This document shows positions 22,220 through 35,190 of a DNA stretch of 64,000 nucleotides, one piece after another. The stretch comes from Aphrophora alni. Its lineage: Eukaryota; Arthropoda; Insecta; Hemiptera; Aphrophoridae. A program made the position numbers and the translations under genes. How positions within the stretch are numbered: the first letter of the stretch is position 1; the number at the start of each line of letters is the position of its first letter. Under the pieces are notes generated by a model. It had not been told where the DNA came from and searched no databases. It saw nothing but the letters and a program-made list of their open reading frames with translations. The DNA is taken from positions 10,321,138 to 10,385,137 of the forward strand of contig OY740771.1 of the NCBI GenBank assembly GCA_963513935.1. Direction: 5' to 3'.

Positions 22220-23712
22220 TTTAATTTTTATTTATTTATTGTGTTTTCTTTCCTTCAGGGTTTTCAGGTATGAGCATCTGATAAATTTGCATGTAAATCT
22301 TATTAACACAACCTTATTCTAACATGTAATAAATGTATTCAAAGTATAAAAATCTTTAAAGTTCTATTAAGTACTTTTCTTAACCATATAAAGTCCAAAG
22401 TTCTTTCTTAAATTTTGTAAATCTTTTATCTAAAAGTTCAGTGTGAATTAATTGTCTTTATAAACCTCAGACACAGTATTCTCAATAAATTTCTTTGCAT
22501 TTCAATTATGGTATTTTCAAATGATAAGAATTAGACGGATCACCTTTCCTTCAGAAGGCTAAATTTGTATTAACTTTATTAAAGTTACAGCAGTTACTAT
22601 ACAATCTATTTGTCTTATATTCTGTTTCTTTTCTTTTACTATCACTTGATTAAACGGTCTTAACCACTTCCCATTTAAATTTAATAAATTATTTCAAATC
22701 CCTGGCGCTTAATTCTGGAGTTGTAAAAAATATGTCTTACTTCAATGGTTACTAACACGGGAGTCATTGTTGTCCAAAATGACTTGAGTTTTACAAGAAT
22801 GGTATTTTAGTTTTTTTTTCTAAATCTTTATGCATTTGGTTTTTAAAAATTGATATTAACTTTTCACTTTTATTTGGCTTTATCACTATTTTAAAAAAAT
22901 TATTATTGTATCTTAATTTTACTACATCTTAATTATTTTCATTGTTTTGTTTTTATTAATATTATTTTAGTTCTTTCTATTAATTATTATTATATTCAAT
23001 TTTGAACTATGCCTTATTTTCCCTCACTTATTTCGAATCTTGTTGCTCTACATTCCCATATTGTATATCAGCACTGTGCGTCACATCATGGCCACAGCTG
23101 TCTCCAGCTTACCTATCCAAATTTTGTTTAAATTTAAAACTTAGCATATTAAAAGAAGGAATTTAAATTATTCGATTTATTTATGTGTTGTAATAAATGT
23201 GTTTTTGTATGAAGTGAAATTTAATGTTATTTCTTTTAAAGTTGAAAGTTATTATAATTTGCAATCTAGGCTTACTGTAACATTTTTCTAATGAATTAAG
23301 ATTCTATACCATGCCTTTTATTATTATTATTTTAGTGAGTGTCGTGTTCTTTAAACTTGGTCTATTAAGTAATCTATAATGTATGGACCTCTTTATTTGA
23401 ATTTCTTTATGTTAAAATTATTAAATTTTAGCCTAGCCATATTACACTTTAGGCCATAACTAGCAAATTATGTTTTCTATCTACATTTCTACAGGCCCTT
23501 GGCCAAACTTACATTATTTAACTAACAATATTTAATTATCAAATAATAAACTTTCTATATATATATATACATACATACATACATACATACATACATACAT
23601 ACATACATACATACATACATAATAACTAACAACAATCAACTAATTAAATCCTAGGCCATTGGCTTATTTTGTTACAATAAATTTTATTTACATTGGAATG
23701 TTTCTTTTACAG
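22220..23712 (+). other. Fsn intron 2, distal part
   Basis: AT-rich intron ending in a pyrimidine-rich acceptor (TTTCTTTTACAG). It holds a tetranucleotide repeat at 23569-23620 and no other recognised feature. Confidence 0.5.
23569..23620. repeat. (CATA)n microsatellite
   Basis: About 13 units following a short TA run. Confidence 0.97.
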
Positions 23713-23807
23713 GATTACCCGACAAAAGACTCTACCCGTCCGTTTCTGCTGTGTATGGAAACACAGAAGTCTCCATGGTATATCTTGGTCCACCGCTCGA
23801 TGGCTAA
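23713..23807 (+). CDS. Fsn: Fsn / FBXO45 homologue, coding exon 3 of 3
   Basis: Last coding exon after acceptor ACAG, completing the phase-1 glycine codon and encoding [19 protein letters not shown] then [11 protein letters not shown] and stop TAA (23805-23807). It forms the C-terminal end of the SPRY domain. The ending LGxPLDG matches insect Fsn and completes a 255-residue protein. Confidence 0.95.
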
Positions 23808-24079
23808 CATTGGTCTATCTTAGACAATTAAACATCGAACTCGCCTCGCCATTTTGTGGCAAGAGAAAAACATAATAAGCACTGTGATGAAATGCCTCAC
23901 TTCATGGGAAAACCTTCATGTCATATCGAGCATCAAATGTGATGATGTGTAACGTAAGTGTTTCTGTATATGTGATGAAGGTTTGACTAATGGCCACCAA
24001 TCCAGTGATGAACACTGTTAGGCTTTTTCATATCACTGCCTTGAAGTAGACTACTGTGGGAATTGTTGATCAAAATAAA
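23808..24079 (+). other. Probable Fsn 3' UTR
   Basis: Follows the Fsn stop. The first plausible poly(A) signal AATAAA is at 24074-24079. The true end could be further on; other AATAAA hexamers occur downstream. Confidence 0.4.
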
Positions 24080-24351
24080 AATGTCATATTAGTACAGTCA
24101 AATTAGAAGAAAAATTGACCTAGAGAGCATATTATTTAATAATTTTTGTGAGCATAATTCATTTTCATATTCATACTTTGATTTAATGAATTTAATAACA
24201 ACTAGAATCCTTTCTTATAGATCCTTTTTATTTATACTTTTTATTTAATACAAAAGTAAAAGATTGTCATAAATAATATTAATCTAGCTGTAAAACTAGG
24301 TATGTCCAATTCTAACACTGTAAGGCAGTAAACCATTTGCCAGTAAATATA

Positions 24352-24776
24352 CTGGGTGTTTCATTTAATGTTAATTCTCCAGAATCTACAAATCAAGAAA
24401 ATCGAAAATGAAAAACAAAACACTTACAATCAAGTTTCTTGATAATGATTTAGCCTTAAAAACACGATTTCACGACAAAGCTAATTTTAAAATGAAGAGT
24501 GGCTAAACCACTACAGCACGGAAACTCCAAATCACGTAAATGAGTGACTCTAGCGGCTAAACTGTTACAAAAAATCTTTAAATTACATTTTCTATCTGAA
24601 ATCATCATGAAATATATAATTTTCCATTATAAGAAATTTTTAAGTTGGCCGCCCTGTTGTAAATTGGCAGACAAATTTTGAAAACACTAAAAAAAATAAC
24701 GTAAAAGTAGTGGGAGTAAGCTGTCAGATATATAGTTAAAAAGATAGTTTTGGTTCACTTTAGATGAGACGTCCAG
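24352..24776. mobile_element. Short MITE with TA target site
   Basis: 425 bp with ends CTGGGTGTTTCAT and inverted CTGGACGTCTCAT, each bordered by TA. No coding capacity. The ends resemble the CAGGGTGT-type elements elsewhere in the window. Confidence 0.65.
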
Positions 24777-27700
24777 TATATTTTGTAAAACTTTTAAAGA
24801 AATGAGAAAATCTACATTTTTTTTAAATTTTGCAGAAAAACACATATAAGGAGATTATTATTTAAATTACCATATAAACACTAGGAATTTGGGTTTTTAT
24901 TACAAGTCAATTAGGCAAAATACTAAACAAAAAACACGAAAATGTGTGTCCAGACATATCTAATTAGACTGTACTATATGGTTTTAGTGCAATGTGGTTA
25001 GAAGATCTCGCGGGAAATACTTGATGATTCGTAGGAGAAGTTTTTTATTGAAATATTTTTCTGTTATACTGGCATTCATAGTTTTAATAGGCTACAATTA
25101 TCATAATCACATATTTTTTTCATTATTTATTTTTCTTAGTTTTTTTGTCTTACAATAAATTCTGTTCGAGGTTTTTGACCATGATCTCTTAAGTATCAAT
25201 TTAAAAATTGTTTGATCTAAGATGATAAAATTGAAAAGAGAAATACTACAAAAGTAAACAATATTAATTGGAATATTTTTTATATTTGATGATTTTTCCC
25301 CAATAGACTTATAAAAGTAGATTTAATTTATCTGTATGCTAGCATTTAATAGAAAAATACAAATTTTGTCTAACTTAAAGTTATTTATAAAACTCCCTTT
25401 AGGATTCATGTTATTAGACATTTTTTTCTCAATGTAAAGCCAAAAGATTTCAAATTTATTATAATTTTGCTTATGACCAAAATACTATGAATTCTAATTA
25501 AAAATGTAATACAATTTTTTGAAAATTTGGTGCACATTATCAAATAAATCTCTCTACTTTGATTAATAATATACAATATATTGCCCATTTATTTATGGAA
25601 CTAAAAATATACGAAGAAATTTTTAATATTATATAAACAAATAAATTTGAAGTTTATTATTTTTTTAATGGTATAAATGAAGATGTTATATTAGAGCATA
25701 GCTAGAATTGAATAAAGACCAGTGTTTAATGATGGAGATGGTGAGATCAGATAAATTATACTAAAATATTTATAGTGCGGAGAGAATTTAAAAAATATAA
25801 AATCAAAATGTACTTGGAAATAACTATCTATTTAAGTTACACAGCTTTTATTTTCAGGTTTAGGGGTTTCAACTAGGCTGAAAATCAGTTTTTATTAAAT
25901 AATAGAAAGTTTTAAATATACAATACCGGTAATAGGAAATCATTATTTAACACAAATCCATTTAACATTTTATGGACTGTTGATTACTACAATGCAGAGG
26001 GACCGGTGTGGTAGAGCATGCGTTTATCTCACTGCAGTTCATACTAGTGAACTGTTTCAAGGTTATACAGGTTTTGTTGATAGTGTTCTATATTTGTGTA
26101 TTACCTAGTCCCCTGTCTTCATTGGTCTAGCGAGGATAAATTAAAGTAAAATCATCCTGCTATAGAGTCCATTACAGTGCATAAATATTCACAGTGTTAA
26201 TGGTAATTAATTTTATTTATACGATCAAAAATATATATAAAGGTAGGTGAATTACAACTTGGTGAAAAACACATTTTTATTTTACGTTTTATACACTACA
26301 CATAGGGGGAAGTAAGTTAAAGTGGTCCATTCAAAAAACTCCTTTTCCCCCCTAAGTTATTTAAAATTGCGAAGAAAAATTATTCTTATATAAAAACATT
26401 CCATCTGTTAACCAACAAAAACTACAAACAACTATCAACTACAGTTTATTTTTTGTAAGAAAAATTCAAACTTGCCTAAGAGTTGGGTTTAGTTCCTCAT
26501 TAAACAATATCTTGAATGAACCTGTCTAAAGCGATAGCAAAAGACGTGAATCATCGGGGAACTTCCTATGTTGTGACTGCCATTTTCAAAGTGTAAAAGT
26601 TTTTAACACAGCTTTAAATACTTTTGAGTCTATATTTCTTTAAGTTAGACAAGTCTATTTATTTAAATAAGTTAGTTAACTTATTTTAGAGAATTGAAAA
26701 TAAAAAATCAAAACTTATATAATTTAATTTTAGTATATAGTACAATGGATACCTGAACCCAATTTATTTATTTAGTTTAGATTATAAGTAGATGTAAGAT
26801 TTTATTTATGTATAAGTTATGTTAAAAGTTTAGTTTATATTGAAAAAATGTTCCATTACTGTATAATATTATTTTTCATTCTCCCAAGAAAAAGTTTAAT
26901 ATTGTTAAAAAATGTTCTTTTTCACGTCTACATTGTGAGCTGTAACAAAACATATTGGTTACAATATGGCTTTTTAAAAAACCATTTTGGGAGTTATCGG
27001 AAGAAAATACAAAAACTCTTTTATGGAGCTTTTATAAAACATCAAAATTTTCAAATTCAAGTTTATTGATTTCGTTCAAATTTTGATTGAAATGTGAAGT
27101 TTAATGACTCAAACTAGTGTGGAAAATTGTAAGTAAAAAAAAAACAGTTCAGGAATAATTGATAAAAAACTAAAATAAACCATTAGAGTTATTTAAAACT
27201 ATCAAATACGATTTTCCTGTAGGATGAGTTTATGATACGAGTGAAATAAGTTTACGTTTTGTATCTGTATATAACTATCTTACAAACTTTTGAAACAAAC
27301 AAAACATTGATGACATTTTATAAATCCTCTATTTATCAATCTTTTTCCCAAAAGCAATTTGAGAAAAATTCTTTATTATTTCACGTTTAATTTAGAGACT
27401 GTGGCGAATATTGTTTTTAGTGAATATCTGACTTTTTTAATGAGGAAGTCAGTATAATGTTTTTTAATTGTTATTTCATTTTTATCATTACAATTATACA
27501 TTTTGATTTAATGTTTAAAAATTGTGCATTGTTCATGAATTTGTCTGAAGTATTTGGTTTATAAAATAATGATTCAATAAGTAATAATAAATAAATTGTA
27601 GGTAGTTTTATAAATTCTTTGAATAATTTACATCTTAAAAATTTTATTGCTTACCGTTCGTATAATTTTCTCGGTAAGAAAAAAACTATTTGTATAATAT

Positions 27701-29417
27701 AATATTTAACGATTGTTTTATTGATTTATCGTGAAGCTCAGGTTTTCTTATAAATGATCTTTGAATAATTATTTACATCATCATAACCCGTGTTCTATGA
27801 AGTGTACTCACTTTGTATAGTAACATTTTGTTAGATATGTAAAAATAACAAAGTAATACATTTTAAATGTTTCACAGTCTTTCTCCCTTTAGGGTGTCTA
27901 CTAACACTGGGTGCTGGAATTCCCAATTATCTCCCATAATTTCCTGGCCTTTTTCTTACCTCTTTCACCTAAATCTATAATTTCTGAGTATATAGCGAAT
28001 CAGAAGAAGTAGAAAAAAAATATATGGATTTTAAAAATATAACATCTGACAGTCTGTGTTAAGTTGCCTTGTAAATGCCGTTGCTGGCGAATCCATGGTC
28101 GGTAAGACTCAATAAAATTGTAGATATTTGTAAAATTGTAAATATTGTGTTTGTTCTTTCATTAATATACTAAGTTTCGAGTCTATATTAAAAAAAAATT
28201 ATTGAAACTAGATCTGTTATATGGCTTGATTTCGTGACCAATATGGCTGCCGATCTACACAGTTATGGCTGGCCAAGGTCAATGCAAGCACCAATTTACT
28301 CAAATCACAGATACAAGTTTCTTTTCAGTTATTGGTTTATTAGTATTTTTCCAAAAATAAATTATAACATAAATTTATAACATTCACCATTTCTAAACAT
28401 AGATGGTTGAAGAACAAGGCAAAGCTTATTTTTACATTCAATGTACATAAACAGTGAGAGAGACTTTTACTGCTAAATTTGTTCATAGATTTTCAGCTGC
28501 AAAATTTTTTTTCAAATTAAAAATATATTTGGTTGATTTTCTACTATTTCTCAACAAACTAAATGTTCTTGACCAACGATGAAAATAATTTATTAGCAAA
28601 GGATTAAAATTAAAATCCTTAGTGTCTTTTCTTTTAAAATTATTTCAGTTTTATAAAGGAAGTTATAATATAATAAACACTTATCATTTCCTTTAATAAT
28701 AATTTAATTATTTACGTACAAATATTATGAACAATGTATGCAATAAAACGATTGTGCGTCAAGAGGCATTCACTTCTTCCTCTTGTTACAGCATTGGAAC
28801 ATGATTGAGCTAAATTGCAACCAGATGTTGGGATAAACTGGCCTAATACGAACTATTTAGTTTATTTCTTGTAATTACCAAAAGTTTTTGAATATCCATT
28901 TGTTCTACTACAATGAAATAGTCATTTCAACAACAAAAAATTAGGCATATTTTGTTCTGACTGATATAGTCTCAAAAAACTTGACTTTCGTAGATCATTA
29001 ATATTTGTATAAGCATAATAACCAAAAAATGTGTTGATACTTCACTTCGTGGAACAGATCGCTGGCTCTTTTTTAAATTTAGCTACTATACGCTATGCGT
29101 ATGTTAACACTCGTACCTCATGTAACTCGCAGTTGTTCATAAGGTTGTATTTCTAAATAGTATGTCCACTCTGCTCATTTTGAAAACCCATCCTTCAAAT
29201 GAAGTTTGTTTTCTATTATTCACGAACAAATTGCTTTCAATGCTTGTTTTGGTTTTTAATCTTCACAAAGATTTTATCAAAATCTGTAATCAAAAAATTT
29301 AAAAAATGTGTATTTTATAACAACATTATATGATCAAATGGAAGAAAACACAATTTTTCACAAGAATACTGTATTTGAAAGGAAAAACCTTTCCATGAAT
29401 AACTAAGTCATATCTTC
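24777..29417. other. Intergenic, no recognised gene
   Basis: Very AT-rich. I found no exon with paired splice sites and recognisable coding sequence, and no bounded repeat. Confidence 0.45.
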
Positions 29418-29597
29418 AGATTTTGTATGGGATAGGTTGACAGGTTTATTTTGAAAAGTGGTCCTTGTGGTATTATTACCTAGTAGTACACTTAGCATTT
29501 TTTTTTTTGCAAGTTTTTCTATTTGTATACTACTAGGTAATACCAAGGACCTCTTCTCAAGGTAAGCCTGTGTCTCCTGTATACAAAATTTAAACAT
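29418..29597. repeat. Palindromic dispersed repeat
   Basis: The two halves face each other: GGTCCTTGTGGTATTATTAC and, inverted, GGTAATACCAAGGACC, with TTTTGTAT at both outer ends. One half matches 56371-56450 (GTATGGACAGGAGACAG, GGTCCTTGGTATTACCTA) and, more weakly, 61660-61700. Part of a dispersed repeat family. Confidence 0.65.
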
Positions 29598-31859
29598 AAT
29601 AAGCTATACCCTATTAAACTCTAACCTAGGTCGTGTCTTCAGTTGTTATATGTATGCAAACTGAAGATGATCATTTGGTCATTGAAACGTTGTCTTCTTG
29701 CTAATAAGATGTTGGCTCTGAAAAGTTGTGCATTTTCATTTTCTTTCATTTGGTGATTGAAGTTTTGTTGTTTTGTGAAAAGTGTTGTTTATTTTAAGCG
29801 TCCATTAAAGATGTTTCTTTTTACCAATAACTCCTGAATCAAAATTGGGAGAAAACACTACGATTGTGTTTTATTTATAATCTTACAGAGTACTTTAAAG
29901 GAACAAAATTAAAATGGACAATTAATTCTGCAATGGCAGATCAGTTCATCTTGTAGGGGCATATTTCTAATATATTACAAGCATTTAGTCAAAAATGTAT
30001 ATGGAACTAATAAGCCTTGGTGGGTATTTCATGTTGTACATTCTGAGGAATATTTCTACATCATTGTATTAAGTAATTTGTAATTATTATAATTTTTCAG
30101 GTAGAAGAAAACCAAAATGTAAAAAAAAAAAACAACAAAGTCCAAGTTTTATAGCATATAGCGTGAATTTATTTACCTAAAAAAAAAGAAAACTGTTAAA
30201 ATAAGCATTTGTTTGTAATGAATTACAAAATATATAAAAGTTATTTTGGTGAAATAAAATAATATTCCTGAAGAAATGACTTCAAGTGAAACAATTTCCA
30301 TCGTTCAACTCGGTATTGTTAGGCCTATCCATGTGAACATCTGAGAGTTGATTGTCATCTCACTTATTTTTTTCTACTACTTCACGAAAATTACCTGAAT
30401 TCAAGTTAGACATCACTAATTTAGGTATATTAATTGTATCAAAACACATTGAAAATCCAAAATATACATTTTCTTCTTTCTTTTTTTTTTGTTTAAAGGC
30501 GAAAAACTTCTCTGTCATCATCGCCTTATATAAAAATAGAAGAACAAACAAATATGGAACTACAGTATAACAGCGTCAAACTCAACGCACACTAGCTGGT
30601 GAACTATATCAGTGAACTCGTGCAACGACAGTAAAATGTTTTTCCGTTGAATAAAATTACGCTGTAAACAATGATATGGACTAATATTAAAAGATCGATT
30701 GGTGCTAAAATCATTGTGTTACAATTAATATTTTTTTACAACAGCAATCTTAGGAAACCATTAAAATATTTTCATTACTTGGTCCTGTAGATTATACTTA
30801 TACGATCTTATTTTGGCCTTTCCTGAGGTTAAGAGCCAAAAAATAACTTTGATCAATTTTATACATATTACAGTTGATGAGAAAAAACATTTTGTAAAAA
30901 ACAATTTTTTATCCTCATTGAGTTCTAATAAGAATATATCCCCAAAACTCAAATCAATCTCTTCCTCAAAATAAAATTCTACACTGTGTGAATATATTAG
31001 AAAGTAACTGCAAAATAAACAATTTCACGAAACTCATTTTTATTATAACAATAGCTAACACTTATGTAAATAATTATTTATGTTCGTTCTAGTCATGTAA
31101 TTAACATTTTTTCTGCTGATATTTTTCCAGTTATTTGTTACAATATTTTATAATACAGTTGTAATAACTTGCAACCAAAAAATCAGTAAACATAAGTAAA
31201 CTTATATTAAGAGATGTAATTAGACGTTCCTTTCAAATGGCATTTAAATAGTTGTTCCACTAACTTACTCATTTACAAAACCAAACCAAAATAATTTGCT
31301 GCCGTATCAGTCAAAAAGTGAACATTATGGTCACCATCTTAGAATTAATTGTATAAAATATTTATTTAAATACAAACTAAACTTGTTTCTTTTGTGTTAT
31401 AAACGTGTCTTAAATGTAAATCATAATATGATTTGGACATTAAATAGTCCAGGTACAATTTAGTTTACCTTTTCGGACTGTAAAGCACTGCACTGACAAC
31501 AAATAGACATCATTCTAAAATCTTTTTGGACTCGAGGGAAATGTCAAAATTAATATTTCCACAAAACTCAACATCGATCTATTGACACATCATATAACGT
31601 TCTATGTAAACATCGATCTTTGCATCATATAACGGTCTATATACTACTTATATGTTGAAAAATAAAAATCCAAATGTTAACACACAAATTAAATGTATTT
31701 ATTCACCATTTCCCCATAATTGGTATAATTGTATGCACCATTTATTAAATTTAAATCTCGCATGCATTGTTACATTGCCATGACATTTTTTGTGAATCAC
31801 TTTATTTGCTGACCTCAGTCTTGGTGTTAATATATGTAGATCACAAAACAAACTATTAC
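29598..31859. other. Intergenic, no recognised gene
   Basis: AT-rich. It includes a CTGAAGATGATCA...GAAACGTTG segment (29658-29694) of the type seen at ends of Penelope-like elements; I did not find an accompanying reverse transcriptase. Confidence 0.4.
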
Positions 31860-32200
31860 CAGAGAAATGTTTGACATAGAGCTGGTAAAATGTAGTGGAA
31901 GCGACACTTCGATAAAAAGATACCAAATTAATATACCTGATTTTGTTTAGTTGTGTATACAGAAGTTTGAAATGCATAGAGAATTTTGATGGTATTGTCA
32001 TCAGAAATAGAAAATACTGTTGTAAAAGAAATAAAATAACGAGAGTTTGCGTTATATGGTAAATTGAAGAGAGAAAAAAAAATCTAATTCTCATAGCTTT
32101 TATCTTTTAATAGCCATGATTTTCATAAAATAAACAACCACCAGTATACCTAATATTTTTATTTATATATTTTAAGACAAACATTGTTTCATGTAAAATT
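31860..32200 (+). repeat. Diverged direct repeat, copy 1 (partner at 34030-34345)
   Basis: Ordered matches with 34030-34345 in the same orientation: GACATAG, AAGNGACACTTNNATAAAAAGA, TTCAGAAATAGAA, CCATGATTTTCATAAAATA and TACCACNAGTA-like blocks. Roughly 2.2 kb apart. Non-coding; probably an old duplication or two copies of a repeat. Confidence 0.55.
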
Positions 32201-34029
32201 GAAATGTATAATATCTATCTTTTTAAAAATATGTATTTTTTACAAATTTTGATTTAATTTTCTTGCTTTTACATAACACTAGACAGTTATTGATTTTCGT
32301 AACCTTGACTGTTGTCGTTTGCTGTATATATGATTAAACAGTAACCTTTGTATTTTTCTTTTTTATTGGGGTATTACGTTTCGACTCACCCACTCTATTC
32401 CTACCATGTCTCTGGCTATTACAGGCTCATTTATATCCTACTTTTAAGAATTAATTGACCCAAACAGACATATAACTAACGAACAATAAAACTTAGTTTG
32501 TATGCGCTCGTCTACAGTTTATTTTTCCTACTTATCAGGAATGTAGTTAAGTTCTTTTAATAGTTCTTTTAAATGTTCCTTGTTTGTTATTGTAGAAATT
32601 AGGCATCTATGATTGCAGAACTGACAAACTTCACAAAATTCCAAGTGGAATGTTGTAGGAAAAATTACTTCCGACAAAACATTTTTGAAATTTACCAACT
32701 AATTTTTTTGGTTTACAATTCAATTCATACATACTAAATTTGAGTTAGATCGGGTAAAAATTGCAATCTTTGGAGCTTTCATTAACAGTAAAAAATAGTG
32801 CCAAAAGACTTGTTGAATGTCAGCATTTCTGTGCAGCAGATTGGATTTTAATATTAAAATTTTGTTTCAAGGATCAATTTTATTTTTCAAAAACAGTTAA
32901 AGCATTTGAAATATTATACATGTATCAGTCATAAAGCAAGTTAAGGCATTTGTCATAACCTGAAACAAGTTTTTGTACTTCACTATACAATAAGTCAATC
33001 ACTCGGGGATTCTTGTCTTAATTGCATCATAACTTTCCAAGCCGACACCACCCACAACTCCTTCAAAAAGGTGCAAAATCAGAGTTGTATGATTCTTAAA
33101 ACTATCAAGAACTTGACATGTGTATGTACATTGTTATAAAATAGTCACACTGAACTAATAAAAGGTCATGTCTGCTGTTTTGAATACCCAATGTTAAACA
33201 ATAGAATTGATTTTTTCACCACAAGGCATGAATCACTCCATAGTGATCCCAAAAAAATTGTAGTTATTAGTTTGTGTATTGAAAGCATTTGGTTGGTTTT
33301 GCCTTAAAAAGTGATCCAAAGATTGACTCTAAAGTTCTTCATAATTGATTTTTCGTACGTTTTACAATAGATAGAATTTATAGTTGTCTCCTTCACCATT
33401 AAAACACTACTATTCACAATTCAATTGCAACATTTTTTACAGTATTGTCAGAACAAATACCAAGACTGGTTGATGTTAAACAATGGGGAGGGGGGTCAAT
33501 GTACAGAAATGTTTCTTACTTTCCGAATGACCTTTATATTATTAATTGATTTATAATGTACAATTTATTTGATCAAATAACTATTTTAACATAATCTACA
33601 GTCATTTTATCTCTGTTAGCTCACATTTTGCTTGGTTTAGCAAATTTTTCCTATACAATTTTGATGTTTTATATTGAAGTTTTCAGATTTAGTTATTCTA
33701 TAGCCAGTTTACAATCGATTTCTAAGAGAAGGTATTTCTTCTTTGCTAAGAAAGATAGGAAGGGTATAAGAACATACAAACTGTAATTGGAGGGTGAAAC
33801 ATAAAATCATCAAAATTAACCAACAATATCACCATTTTTCTTTAAAAATTAACGAGAAATCGTCTAAAAAATCGTTATAACTTGGATAAAATAACGTACC
33901 CAATTGTGAATTGGACATTTTATCTTTTAAAGACAACGAATTTTCTTTTCTTAAATCAAAATAAACTGTTCATGATCTCTAGCAACCTAACAAAACTTTT
34001 ATTATTTACAGTTGAAAATGTTGGTATTC
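32201..34029. other. Intergenic, no recognised gene
   Basis: AT-rich sequence without convincing exons or bounded repeats. Confidence 0.4.
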
Positions 34030-34345
34030 AAACCAGAGAGATATTAGACATAGTGTGTCTGAGCCTTAGGAACCTCCGTAAGAGGAAGTGACACTTTAAT
34101 AAAAAGAAGCTTACCTGTCTTTATCTTTGCACAGATTGTTTGAAAAATTGTGTGTAATAACGAACTTTTGTCTTCAGAAATAGAATAATGACAAGAGTGT
34201 ATACTATACACAAAAAAAATCCTTTATGTCATAATTTTCATAAGTAACAGCTTCAATATCCATGATTTTCATAAAATAGATTACTACCATAGTACGCCTA
34301 CTATTTTGACTTATTTATTTTAAGAATAAATAACTTGATTCATGA
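34030..34345 (+). repeat. Diverged direct repeat, copy 2
   Basis: Partner of 31860-32200; see there for the shared blocks. Confidence 0.55.
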
Positions 34346-35049
34346 AAGAAATGTGTAAAATACTTCAATTTTTATATATAATTTTATTTAAAGCATTTTT
34401 TGATTTTATTTAACAACAAAGAGTTGACTCATGTAACAACAGTTGTGCCATTGCAACACATGCATCAGTAACAAGGGCAGGGGACTTATGTACTTTTTAT
34501 TACACTAACACTTTTGTACCAAATCATCTGCTCTATTTTTAACATCTCTCTGGTACAAACATTGGTACCTGATGTATATAATAATATAGCTAAAACCTTC
34601 CAAAAGCCTGTCTTGTTTGTATATTGGTTTATTCATATATATCATTATATTTAAATTAATGAATTTTTGTATATCTGTTTTGTGTGTTTGCAATTTATTT
34701 GTGCCTAAACTGATATCAAAGTATGTTTCTTTGTTCATTTTCTTATAGTCAATATCAGTTTCTGTGATATATTATTATATTATTTTCTGTTATTCTGTAT
34801 ATAAATATATGTAAATGATCTTTTTGTAATATAGGTTCATAAAAAAAAGTTGTTGATATTGAAATAACAAAACTTGTGTACAAAAAAAATTGTGTATTTA
34901 TTGAACTTATATCCTTGTTTAATAGGAAAGACAGACTGGATTTTATATCTGTCGATCCAACTATTGACCCTTGGCTGTGAGTAAATTTTCACATTTTGCT
35001 TCCTCTGAGCAATCTGCATCTGACCTTCTTTTTTTAAGTAGGAGAGTCC

Positions 35050-35190
35050 AATCTAGGGATGATGGTAGTAGAGTTCATTACTGGGCATGGTCACTTGAGA
35101 AAATGTTCACAAATTAACTGAGGAGATTGTAGAGGAAATGTGACAGCACCTGATCTTTGAATGTGAACGCCTCGATTGGGAAAGGACCAA
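35050..35190 (+). pseudogene. LINE 3'-end fragment (jockey/R1-like)
   Basis: Translation in two frames gives VVEFITGHGHLRKCSQIN and, after a frameshift, QHLIFECERLDWERTKIF. This matches the C-terminal region of jockey/R1-type LINE polyproteins, where a GHGxL segment is followed by a zinc-knuckle-like EHLLFECP block. Short, frameshifted and dead. Confidence 0.65.

Noticed and set aside
23569..23620. CRISPR-like or regulatory direct repeats
   Set aside because: A simple CATA microsatellite; no spacers, and CRISPR is not expected in an animal genome.
31699..32094. 131-codon minus-strand frame as a gene
   Set aside because: No recognisable domain, and part of it lies within the direct repeat shared with 34030-34345.
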